Of a stretch of DNA of 17,168 nucleotides, positions 6,733 through 14,007 are shown one piece after another; the stretch's first letter is position 1, and each line of letters opens with the position of its first letter. This stretch comes from Candidatus Bathyarchaeota archaeon (GTDB lineage: Archaea; Thermoproteota; Bathyarchaeia; TCS64), in NCBI GenBank assembly GCA_030613835.1, contig JAUWLH010000012.1, positions 1 through 17,168 on the forward strand, written 5' to 3'. The position numbers were made by a program, and so were the translations under genes. The notes beneath the pieces are model-generated. The model had not been told where the DNA came from and searched no databases. It saw only the letters and a list, made by a program, of their open reading frames with translations.

Positions 6733-7566
6733 ATGAAGCTAGGTTGCCATGTCTCGATAGCAGGAAGCATTGACAAGGCGGTTGACAGGGCTCAGGAGAT
6801 CGGCTGTAACACGTTCCAGGTGTTCACTCGAAGTCCTAGAATGTGGAGGCACAGGGAGTTCAGGCAAGAGGAGATCGAGGCGTTTAAGCGGAAAAGAGGT
6901 GATGCAGGTATCGACCCCGTGTTCAGCCACATGCCGTACCTGCCAAACCTCAGCTCATCAAACCCCGAACCATACAGGAAAAGCGTGGATTCCCTGCGCC
7001 TTGAGCTGACCAGGTGTAACCTGCTGGACATACCGTTCCTTGTCACCCACCTCGGTAGCCATCTGGGCAAGGGGCTGGACATCGGCATCAAACAGATCGT
7101 GAATGCTATTGATACTGCCATCTCCGGGCTTGATCAACACCCTATTATCCTCTTGGAAAACACATCGGGCAAGACCAATGAGGTTGGCTCTACCTTCGAG
7201 GAGTTGAGGACTATCATTGACAGCGTTTCAACGGAACGCATAGGCGTGTGCTTCGATACATGCCATGCGTTCGCTCGGGGTTATGATATATCAACGCAGG
7301 AAGGAATTGACTCAACCCTTCGAGGTATCGAGGAAACGATGGGATTCAATCGCATCCAGCTTGTCCACCTAAATGACAGCAAGGGCGAGCTGGGTTCAAG
7401 GCTTGACAGGCACAACCATATCGGGGTTGGACAAATCGGGGAGGATGGATTCAGGCAGTTCCTCAGGAGCAAGTTCAAGTCCAAACCGTTGATACTTGAG
7501 ACCCCCGTCGATGATTTCAGGTCAGACACGGGTAACTTGGAGAAGGTCAGGAAACTGGCTGCCTAG
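6733..7566 (+). CDS. nfo: Endonuclease IV (apurinic/apyrimidinic endonuclease)
   Basis: A 277-residue TIM-barrel nuclease that cuts the backbone 5' to abasic sites in base-excision repair. All metal ligands of the trinuclear zinc site known from E. coli Nfo have visible counterparts: H66 (SHMPY), H106 (THLGSH), E142 (LENTSG), D175 and H178 (FDTCHAF), H212 (VHLND), D225 and H227 (DRHNHIG), and E256 (LETP). Length is normal for the family. The ATG at 6733 fits both the family N-terminus (MKLGCHVSIAG) and a TATA box 27 nt upstream. It is divergent from the cupin gene, and its TAG stop overlaps the TAG stop of the convergent 86-residue orphan within the palindrome CTAG (7563-7566). Function is secure. 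Confidence 0.96.
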   Translation: MKLGCHVSIAGSIDKAVDRAQEIGCNTFQVFTRSPRMWRHREFRQEEIEAFKRKRGDAGIDPVFSHMPYLPNLSSSNPEPYRKSVDSLRLELTRCNLLDIPFLVTHLGSHLGKGLDIGIKQIVNAIDTAISGLDQHPIILLENTSGKTNEVGSTFEELRTIIDSVSTERIGVCFDTCHAFARGYDISTQEGIDSTLRGIEETMGFNRIQLVHLNDSKGELGSRLDRHNHIGVGQIGEDGFRQFLRSKFKSKPLILETPVDDFRSDTGNLEKVRKLAA

Positions 7567-7823
7567 ATGTGGGCGAAAAGTGTTGACTGATAGCTTGGCG
7601 TAGTGGCCTCGCCCAGGATGATTCTCAGGGCCGTCTGGCTATAATCGAGTCGCTCTCTACTTGATAGGGTTGGATACATATGCCTGACCGTGCGTATGAT
7701 CGGGTCGACTGTGGTGATTGTCCTGTTTCTCGCTGCGGCCTCCTTCTTTACTATGAGGACAAGTCGCCTGATTTCTTCCGCTCTGAACTTGTTTACAGCC
7801 ATCATATTTATATCGACCAACAA
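7563..7823 (-). CDS. Hypothetical protein, 80-86 residues
   Basis: A small basic protein that I do not recognise, with no cysteines, signal peptide or membrane segment. It appears mainly helical: an Arg/Glu-rich N-terminal helix (FRAEEIRRLVLIVKKEAAAR) followed by segments with alternating hydrophobic positions. The start is unresolved. TTG codons at 7823 and 7820 lie 22-25 nt after the centre of a good TATA box (7841-7849), suggesting a leaderless start, while two ATGs at 7805 and 7802 would give an 80- or 79-residue protein with a leader of about 15 nt. It converges on nfo, and both genes end in TAG within one CTAG palindrome. The strong TATA box is the main reason to believe it is real. A role in DNA repair cannot be inferred from adjacency alone. 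Confidence 0.55.
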   Translation of the reverse strand: MLVDINMMAVNKFRAEEIRRLVLIVKKEAAARNRTITTVDPIIRTVRHMYPTLSSRERLDYSQTALRIILGEATTPSYQSTLFAHI

Positions 7824-7840
7824 ACTATCTAATTTCTTAG

Positions 7841-7849
7841 TATATAAAG
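7841..7849 (-). promoter_or_regulatory. TATA box for the 86-residue orphan
   Basis: CTTTATATA on the minus strand is the best consensus TATA box in the window. It predicts a transcription start near 7819, right at the TTG codons and 14 nt before the first ATG. Confidence 0.5.
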
Positions 7850-8068
7850 ATTACACCATTTATCCCAAATTACTTTCTAGAGAGGTCAGTGAAAGTGGCT
7901 CTTGGGGTTTTTATCTGAGTCAAACGGACGCCTAAAAAGGCTTCATTTATACTAAAAACAAGAAAACCGATTCCATAAAAAAGCTGTAAAATAATTAACC
8001 ACCCAACACAAAACATTTTTTTCGTTTACAACGTTTTCTGTATTTTCATCCGTAAAAAACTCAGGGGA

Positions 8069-8079
8069 ATATTAAAAAG
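8069..8079 (+). promoter_or_regulatory. TATA box for tRNA-Thr
   Basis: ATATTAAAAAG is centred near 8075, predicting transcription from about 8101, six bases before the mature tRNA 5' end. The rest of 7824-8068 is AT-rich and non-coding. A short GCCT/AGGC inverted repeat with an A4 loop occurs at 7930-7941. Confidence 0.45.
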
Positions 8080-8106
8080 TAAGATGTTGATCAATAGGAT
8101 TACGTC

Positions 8107-8185
8107 GCCCCGATAGCTCTAGCTCGGTTAAAGCGCTTGCTTGGTAAGCAAGAGACCGCGGGTTCAAATCCCGCTCGGGGCTCCA
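8107..8185 (+). tRNA. tRNA-Thr (anticodon GGU)
   Basis: A complete cloverleaf can be folded by eye: acceptor GCCCCGA/TCGGGGC (8107-8113 with 8175-8181), a short D stem (GCT/AGC), anticodon stem CTTGC/GCAAG around loop TTGGTAA with anticodon GGT at 8143-8145, a five-base variable region, and T stem GCGGG/CCCGC around TTCAAAT. Discriminator T at 8182 suits archaeal threonine tRNAs, and the 3' CCA is encoded (8183-8185). No intron is present. The last 22 bases are also the end of the M3 peptidase gene on the other strand. Confidence 0.96.
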
Positions 8186-10254
8186 TTCTGCAAAAGCTTG
8201 TTGTGACGCAGCAGTGCCTCGGTTGCTGGCTCCCTGCCCATGAACTCCTTGAACACCTTCATAGGCTCAACGCCGCCGCCCAAGGCTAGGAAGGACCATC
8301 GGAACCTCCTACCTAGCTCCTTTATGGCATCCTGGTTCTCCAAACCGGTGAACTCAAAGGCCGAGTATAGGTCTGCGCTCAGGACTTCCGCCCACTTGTA
8401 GCTGTAGTAGCCAGCCGCGTACCCTCCGGCGAATATGTGGCTGAAGGCGCAGAGGAAGTGATCATCCTTGAGAGGCTCCAGTACCTGAGTCCTTTCCGCG
8501 ATCTTCCTATGAATCTCGAATGGATGAACAGGCCCTTCAGGGTAATACGCACTGTGCAGCTCGATATCAGTCATTCCGAACTCCAGTTGCCTCACCATGT
8601 CGCTCCCGGCCATGTACACCTTGGCGTCAAGGAGCTTCTGTACCAGGTCATCGGGTAACGGGTCACCTGTCTCCCAATGGCCTGAGATGGATCTGAGAAT
8701 GGGCTCGTGGTAGCACCAGTTCTCCATAAATTGGCTTACAGTCTCAACAGCGTCCCATTCTACCCCGTTGATACCCGACACATCCGCGTAATCAACCGTG
8801 GTGAGCATGCCCTGGAGGCCGTGACCGAACTCGTGGAACAGCGTGGTGACCTCCCCGAAACTCATCAATGATGGGCGATCGCCCACCGGGGGCGTCCCAT
8901 TGGCGTTCAAGTAAACCACTGGCAGCCTGAGGTCTCCATCAACAATCCTCCTGTTGAGGCAACTGTCCATCCAGGCCCCGCCGCGCTTGTCTCCCGGTCT
9001 TGAGTAAGCATCGAGGTAGAACGAGGCTATCTTATTCCCGTTCTCGTGGACATAGAAGAACTGTACGTCCTCGTGCCAGCTGTTAAACTCGTCCCCTGAT
9101 TCCTTAATACTGATGCCGAACAGGTATTCCGCCAGCCCGAACATCCCCTCAAGCACCTTGGGCATTGGGAAATACGGTCTGAGCTGGTCGTCGGTGAACT
9201 GAAACCGTTTCTCTTTGAGCCTCTCTGACCAGAATGATATATCCCATTGCATGAACTGCTCGTTCTGCCCTGAATTCTTGGCAAGCTCCCCTAACTCCCC
9301 GTACTCCTTGACCTGGTGTGGCTTGGACGCATCGAAGAGCTCCGTGAACATCCTCTGAACCGCGTCAATGTCTGGGGCCATCTTTGAGGCAAGGCTCAAG
9401 TTGACGTATGTATCATACTCAAGCAGCTTCGCTTTCTCCTTCTTGAGTTTGAGGATCTCCATTATTAGCGGGCCGTTGTCCAGCTTGCCTTCGTCAGCCC
9501 TTGAGACGTAAGCCCGGTATATCTGCTCCCGTTGACCTCTGTTCCTACTGTGCCTCAGGAAGGGAACGACGATGGGTGCTTCAAGGGTGATCCTCCAGGG
9601 GCCGTCATCTGGTGTCGATTTCTCGGCCTCCTTCTCTTTGTTGTAGCCCATTGACGAGAGTTGCCTCAGGGTATCAGGCCATTCCTCCGTGTCACCCTTC
9701 TCGGAGATTATTAACTCATATGCTTTGGTGGCGTCGAGGACATGGTTACTGAAATCGGTGCCGAGCTGGGATAGACGCTTGCTGATTTCGTTGAACCTCT
9801 CCTTTTCCGCTCCCTCTAGCCCGACGCCCGAGTGTTTGGCATCCCTGATCTTCAGGTCGATCACTCGCATCTGAGCCTCATCCAGCTTTCCCCACTCGGG
9901 GCCCTCCTTGATTTCCACCAATCCGTCGTAGATGGGCTTGCTCTGGCCCATCCTGAGACCGAACTCCACCACCTTGGGCTGCATGGCCTCGTGTGCCTTC
10001 CTGAGCTCCTCGGTGTTCATAACGTTGAGGAGGTGCCCGATAGGGCCCCATGAATACTCGAACGGTAGCCCCATTGTCTCGATGGGCTCAATCAATCCTT
10101 TCCAGGTGGGCTGGATATTGGCCTCCAGCTCCTCCAGCGTATCCTTTGCCTCCTCAAGCAGCCTTTTCATGGCTGGCTCGATGTGCTCTGGCGTTATTTC
10201 GTTGAACTTGGGTAGCCCAGACGTCAATAATAATGGGTTATCGGGGTGACTCAT
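8164..10254 (-). CDS. prlC: M3 family metallopeptidase (oligopeptidase A-like)
   Basis: A 696-residue cytoplasmic zinc oligopeptidase that degrades short peptides. The N-terminal half is the helical M3 lid and matches the opening of E. coli oligopeptidase A (NPLL start, then a LPKF...ITPEHIEPA pattern). The zinc site is H474-E-F-G-H478, with the third ligand E504 in AVETVSQ. The substrate-binding tyrosines lie in GGYAAGYYSYKW near the C terminus. There is no signal peptide. It lies 39 nt downstream of the porB-like gene, but a TATA box centred 27 nt before its ATG suggests its own leaderless transcript. Its last seven codons and stop lie antisense within the tRNA-Thr gene, so the C-terminal residues GAPSGI are constrained by tRNA sequence. 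OpdA-type enzymes are mainly bacterial and eukaryotic, so ancient transfer is possible. Confidence 0.94.
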   Translation of the reverse strand: MSHPDNPLLLTSGLPKFNEITPEHIEPAMKRLLEEAKDTLEELEANIQPTWKGLIEPIETMGLPFEYSWGPIGHLLNVMNTEELRKAHEAMQPKVVEFGLRMGQSKPIYDGLVEIKEGPEWGKLDEAQMRVIDLKIRDAKHSGVGLEGAEKERFNEISKRLSQLGTDFSNHVLDATKAYELIISEKGDTEEWPDTLRQLSSMGYNKEKEAEKSTPDDGPWRITLEAPIVVPFLRHSRNRGQREQIYRAYVSRADEGKLDNGPLIMEILKLKKEKAKLLEYDTYVNLSLASKMAPDIDAVQRMFTELFDASKPHQVKEYGELGELAKNSGQNEQFMQWDISFWSERLKEKRFQFTDDQLRPYFPMPKVLEGMFGLAEYLFGISIKESGDEFNSWHEDVQFFYVHENGNKIASFYLDAYSRPGDKRGGAWMDSCLNRRIVDGDLRLPVVYLNANGTPPVGDRPSLMSFGEVTTLFHEFGHGLQGMLTTVDYADVSGINGVEWDAVETVSQFMENWCYHEPILRSISGHWETGDPLPDDLVQKLLDAKVYMAGSDMVRQLEFGMTDIELHSAYYPEGPVHPFEIHRKIAERTQVLEPLKDDHFLCAFSHIFAGGYAAGYYSYKWAEVLSADLYSAFEFTGLENQDAIKELGRRFRWSFLALGGGVEPMKVFKEFMGREPATEALLRHNKLLQNGAPSGI

Positions 10255-10275
10255 GAGAGAAAAATAGTGATGGAA

Positions 10276-10286
10276 CTATTTTATGG
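10276..10286 (-). promoter_or_regulatory. TATA box for the M3 peptidase
   Basis: The minus-strand element CCATAAAATAG lies in the 39-nt gap after the beta-subunit gene, centred 27 nt before the peptidase ATG. It suggests transcription independent of the upstream operon, although read-through is also likely. Confidence 0.45.
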
Positions 10287-10293
10287 TATAGAA

Positions 10294-11193
10294 TTAGATG
10301 GGAAGTTGTTTCCCGTCCAGCTTCAGCAGCTCATCCCAGCGGCTGGAAGCCATCTCCTGGAACTCGCCTAGTTCCCCATCAGTCAAGTGTCTGAACCTCC
10401 TCTGAGGCTTCAACGCCTCGGATACTGGCTTCAGCTCCTTAGGCTTGTAGCTCAGGTTGAAATAACCGTCCACTACCTCGTACAACGGCCATAGACCGGT
10501 GTCGGTCATGAGCTTGGCTATCTTGACGGTCTGGCTTGGGTCAAAACCCCAACCCGTTGGGCAAGGTGACTGAACCTGCAGGAACTTGAACCCGTAAAGG
10601 TTCTTGGCGTACTCGATCTTTCCCACCATGTCATTGATGTTTCCGACGGATGCGGTTCCGATGTAGGGTACATGGTGCGCCGCGAAGATGAACGGAAGGT
10701 TCTTGCTCCATGTCTTCTTGCCCCTGCTGGCTTTTCCGACGGGTGTAGTTGTGGTCGCAGCGTACTTTGGTGTCGCGCCGCTCCTCTGGCCACCCGTGTT
10801 CATGTAAGCGTGATTGTCGGCACAGAGCCAGAAGAAGTTCTCGTTTCGCTCAGCAGCGGCACTGAGACCCTGCATCCCTATATCAGCGGTCCCGCCGTCC
10901 CCGACGAAGGCAACCACATTGGTATGAGTGTTTCCCTTCTGTTCAAGGGCGTTGGTGATGCCACTCAAGAGGGCTGCTCCGCCCTGGAATGATGTGCCCA
11001 TCCAGTAGAGGGGAATGCTCCTCTGGATAGTGATCCATATACATCCGGGGACGCTGATGAAACATGTATCGTTTCCGAATGTCTTCATGGCATTCCTGGC
11101 GATTATTCCGTGTCCGCATCCCTGGCACGATGATGTACCCGGCTGCATTATCTCCACTGGCTCGATTCTGGGTGTCGGTACTGGTTTGCTCAT
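10294..11193 (-). CDS. porB: Pyruvate (2-oxoacid):ferredoxin oxidoreductase, beta subunit
   Basis: The 299-residue thiamine-diphosphate subunit, where the 2-oxoacid is decarboxylated and electrons leave through a [4Fe-4S] cluster. Seen: the cluster cysteines C23 and C26 (CQGCGHG), C51 (PGCIW) and C211 (SPCPTGW). The ThDP/Mg site is GDGGTADIG (98-106) followed by NHAYMNTGGQRS (127-138). The alpha-subunit stop TAA is immediately followed by this ATG, so translation is probably coupled; a GGTGG sequence lies upstream inside the alpha gene. Length and motifs match pyruvate-type PorB. Works with the two genes upstream to turn pyruvate and CoA into acetyl-CoA, CO2 and reduced ferredoxin. Exact 2-oxoacid preference is inferred from similarity. 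Confidence 0.93.
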   Translation of the reverse strand: MSKPVPTPRIEPVEIMQPGTSSCQGCGHGIIARNAMKTFGNDTCFISVPGCIWITIQRSIPLYWMGTSFQGGAALLSGITNALEQKGNTHTNVVAFVGDGGTADIGMQGLSAAAERNENFFWLCADNHAYMNTGGQRSGATPKYAATTTTPVGKASRGKKTWSKNLPFIFAAHHVPYIGTASVGNINDMVGKIEYAKNLYGFKFLQVQSPCPTGWGFDPSQTVKIAKLMTDTGLWPLYEVVDGYFNLSYKPKELKPVSEALKPQRRFRHLTDGELGEFQEMASSRWDELLKLDGKQLPI

Positions 11194-12345
11194 TTAGACC
11201 CACTCCACCTGATCCACCTTTTCACCGATGGAACGCAGTGTTTTCTTCGCTATATAGTTGATGTGTTGGGGGGTGACCTCCTTGCCCGCCATGCCCGTGT
11301 GGAAGCCTATTATGTTTGGTCGCTCGTCCATGTCATAGAGGGCTCCCCTGAGCTCGCTGAACACTACCCCTCCGCTTCCGAGGCTCACGTTCCTATCAAT
11401 GACCCCTATGGCCTTGTACTTCATGGCTATCTCGCGGAGCTCGACATCTGGGAACGGCCTAAAGGTCTTGAGCTTGATGAGTCCCACCTTATAGTCGTCC
11501 TCTTGGAGCTTGGTTATGGCGGGTCTCGCTGTGCTGGCGATTGTGCCCATTGCAATGATGCCTGCGTCGGCGTCCTGGCATTTGTACTCCTCGAAGAGCC
11601 CACCGTACTTTCTTCCGAAAGCCTTGTAATACTGCTTGTCCACTTCCTTGATGATTTTCTTTGCGTTCATCATGTGCTGGTGGTGCTCGATCCATGCCTC
11701 CTGTGTGCCGTAACTGGACTGGGGCTGCGCTAGTTTCCAATCACCGTATGGCAGCGGCTCGCCCAGCCCGTACTTTGGGTTGAACGGCGGGAGGAACCTG
11801 TCAACGTCCTCCTGATCGGGGATCTCCACGGGCTCAGCCGTGTAGCTCAGGATGTAACCGTCCATACCCAAGGCCACCGGCAGGTGAACCCTCTCATCCT
11901 CGGCTATCTTGAATGCCATGATGGTGGTATCAAGGACCTCCTGGTTGTCCTCGCAGTAGAGTTGGATCCAGCCCGTGTCCCTCTGTGCCATAAGGTCTGT
12001 GTGGTCGGGCTGCATGCTCTTTGCCCCCCTGTGGACCACGGCCATGACCACTGGCCTCCTCAACCCGTACATGGGGTGATGCATGTAGAACAGTCCGGGA
12101 CCGCTTGTGGCGGTGAACGTCCTTGCGCCGGCGAAGCTAGCGCCCTGCACGCTGATCTGGGCGCTAATCTCTGACTCTACCTCTATGAACTTGGCGTCCA
12201 GTTCTCCATTTGCTACGAACTCGGCCAAGTACTGGACTATTGTTGTCTGAGGTGTGATGGGGTAAGCTGACGTTACCTCAATCCTGGCCAGTTTCGCCCC
12301 ATAGGCGACAGCTTTGTTTCCTACCATTAACTCGCTGTGTGGCAT
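11194..12345 (-). CDS. porA: Pyruvate (2-oxoacid):ferredoxin oxidoreductase, alpha subunit
   Basis: The 383-residue alpha subunit, forming the substrate pocket and the pyrimidine-binding half of the ThDP site. AYPITPQTT (residues 27-35) is the substrate-carboxylate motif, and its QT form is typical of archaeal pyruvate enzymes rather than the 2-ketoisovalerate or 2-oxoglutarate classes. It is followed by VESEISAQIS and RTFTATSGPG. The usual AQGLALMHE after the TATS motif reads GPGLFYMHH here, a small departure near the active site that might shift specificity. QRDTGWIQLYCEDNQEV and the C-terminal KTFRPFP and VIDRN segments follow the family pattern. Its ATG is 1 nt after the gamma-delta stop and its TAA abuts the beta ATG, so all three are one translational unit. 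Confidence 0.93.
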   Translation of the reverse strand: MPHSELMVGNKAVAYGAKLARIEVTSAYPITPQTTIVQYLAEFVANGELDAKFIEVESEISAQISVQGASFAGARTFTATSGPGLFYMHHPMYGLRRPVVMAVVHRGAKSMQPDHTDLMAQRDTGWIQLYCEDNQEVLDTTIMAFKIAEDERVHLPVALGMDGYILSYTAEPVEIPDQEDVDRFLPPFNPKYGLGEPLPYGDWKLAQPQSSYGTQEAWIEHHQHMMNAKKIIKEVDKQYYKAFGRKYGGLFEEYKCQDADAGIIAMGTIASTARPAITKLQEDDYKVGLIKLKTFRPFPDVELREIAMKYKAIGVIDRNVSLGSGGVVFSELRGALYDMDERPNIIGFHTGMAGKEVTPQHINYIAKKTLRSIGEKVDQVEWV

Positions 12346-12346
12346 C

Positions 12347-13141
12347 TTACTCGGCCTCCATCTTCATCTCTATGGCGTCAACCGGACACTGCTCTGCGCA
12401 TATACCGCATCCCTTACAGTAATCGTAGTTGATGACGCTCTTCTTCTCGATCATGTCTATGCTGCCGTCTGGGCAGACCATCCAGCAAAGCTTGCATCCT
12501 GTGCATTTCTCTGCATCCACTATTGGCTTGAATGTCCGCCAATCGGCCTTGCTGTTGCTCGGGGCTCTTGATGTATCAATCCTGTCGACGACCTTGGGTC
12601 TCCCAATCTCGGTGCTGTTGTAGGCTTCCTCGACTGCCTTGACGTTCATCTCGGCTAGCCTACCTGACCACTGCTTGTTGACGGCCTCGATGATCGACTC
12701 CAACTTCACCGCTCCTGTAGCCTTGCAGAAAGCACCCAGGATAGCCGTGTTGGTGATCGGCCTCCCTAGGACCTCTAACGCGATTGCTGTGGCATCAACT
12801 GTTGCTGTTGGGATATCCATGTCAAGCTCGACCTCCATCGGTGGGACTGAGCTGTTAACCACCAGCATCCCGGTGTCCTTCAGGCCCTCTGTGATGTTCA
12901 CCGATTTCCTGAGGAGAGGGTCAAGTACGACAACATAATCTGGCTCGTGGATGAGGCTTCTCACCATCTGGTCCTTCTCGCCTATCCTAACGAAGGCCGT
13001 TACAGGTGCGCCCCTGCGCTCCGTACCGTACATGGGGATGGACTGGCTGTGATGGCCCTCAAGGAACGCCGCGGTGGCTAGGAGTCGTGAGGCCGTGACC
13101 GCCCCCTGTCCTCCTCTTCCGTGGAAACGTATCTCGATCAA
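12347..13141 (-). CDS. porG: Pyruvate (2-oxoacid):ferredoxin oxidoreductase, fused gamma-delta subunit
   Basis: One polypeptide joins the gamma subunit, which is near the CoA-binding surface ([17 protein letters not shown], then [12 protein letters not shown]), to a C-terminal delta ferredoxin domain with two 4Fe-4S motifs: [12 protein letters not shown] and [12 protein letters not shown]. In Pyrococcus the gamma and delta parts are separate genes. The start is set at TTG 13141, because this gives exactly the family N-terminus [11 protein letters not shown] and a weak TATA-like CTCATAAGC is centred 28 nt upstream. A GTG at 13198 would add 19 residues (NRLLRKLISSS...) with no family counterpart. 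It is the first gene of the operon, followed by alpha and beta with almost no gaps. The HAD gene diverges from it across about 120-175 nt. Confidence 0.9.
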
Positions 13142-13284
13142 TATTATCCCCGAAAAGGTATCAGATGAGCTTATGAGTTTTCGCAGTAAACGGTTCACTT
13201 AGTCATATTATGTCAGATGAAATGCTCAGTTATCCAGAAACGTGAGAACTCGCTGGGCACACAGTTAGGGCTAGTTCAGTATAT

Positions 13285-13292
13285 CCTATAAA
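13285..13292 (+). promoter_or_regulatory. TATA box for the HAD gene
   Basis: CCTATAAA is centred 29 nt before the ATG at 13318. Leaderless or near-leaderless initiation is expected. Confidence 0.45.
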
Positions 13293-13317
13293 CAATGAGC
13301 ACCATGAATGGATATCC

Positions 13318-14007
13318 ATGAGCGATTTAAACGTGCAAGGAATAGTCTTCGACCTAGACGGGACACTGGTCAATATGGGTGGCTTTGTCGAGTGGAGAAA
13401 GGCGCAAGAAGAGGTAGTGCAGAATTATCTTGAGCATGACTGCGACGAGGAGACGGTCAAGGCATGCAACGCGAAGGGACTGTTCACGATGCTAGATGAG
13501 ATGTACAGGAACCTCCAGGATCAGAGGGGGGATGAGAAGGCAAGGATCGTCCAGAACTCCACTTACGATATAATCCGAAGCTACGAGGTGAAGGGAGTTG
13601 ATTCATGCATCCTCATGGATGGCTGCCAAAGCACACTAGACTGGATAAGCGAAAGGGGGATACCCATGGGTATCTGGACATCGAACTCGACTAAATCAGC
13701 GGAGTATGCCATCAAACTCCAAGGGCTTCGCCACCACTTTAAAGCTGTAATCGGAAGGTCAGTTGATTTCCCCATGAAGCCTCAGCCCGAGCAGCTCGAG
13801 GAATGCTTCAGGCTGATAGGCGTTGACCCATCAAAGGGGGTCATAATAGGAGATAGCCACAAGGACATCATCGCAGGTAAGGCTGTGGGGGCTTACACTG
13901 TAGGTATCCCTGTCTACTTCACGAGGCTTGAGCTGATGAAAGAGGCTGGGGTAGATGTCATCATCGATAACCTGAGTGAGCTCCCCGCAGTCTTAGATGG
14001 CCTTTAA
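13318..14007 (+). CDS. HAD-superfamily phosphatase (phosphoglycolate phosphatase-like)
   Basis: A 229-residue haloacid-dehalogenase hydrolase with every catalytic motif. Motif I is FDLDGT with nucleophile D12 and acid/base D14, motif II is WTSN with T121, motif III is the MKPQP lysine K154, and motif IV is GDSHKD with D179 and D183. A helical cap of type C1 (residues about 20-90) lies between motifs I and II, as in phosphoglycolate phosphatases and beta-phosphoglucomutases. The substrate cannot be decided; phosphoglycolate, a sugar phosphate or a nucleotide is possible. It has a TATA box 29 nt upstream. Its TAA stop overlaps the TAA stop of the convergent rhomboid gene in the palindrome TTAA (14004-14007). 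Confidence 0.9.
   Translation: MSDLNVQGIVFDLDGTLVNMGGFVEWRKAQEEVVQNYLEHDCDEETVKACNAKGLFTMLDEMYRNLQDQRGDEKARIVQNSTYDIIRSYEVKGVDSCILMDGCQSTLDWISERGIPMGIWTSNSTKSAEYAIKLQGLRHHFKAVIGRSVDFPMKPQPEQLEECFRLIGVDPSKGVIIGDSHKDIIAGKAVGAYTVGIPVYFTRLELMKEAGVDVIIDNLSELPAVLDGL

Noticed and set aside
7824..8106. A possible non-coding RNA or regulatory element in the AT-rich gap before tRNA-Thr
   Set aside because: Apart from promoter elements and one short inverted repeat there is no sustained base pairing or GC-rich island that would support an RNA gene.
11263..11733. 156-codon frame on the plus strand inside the alpha-subunit gene
   Set aside because: The translation is Val/Leu/His-rich without motifs, a typical antisense shadow of a GC-biased gene.
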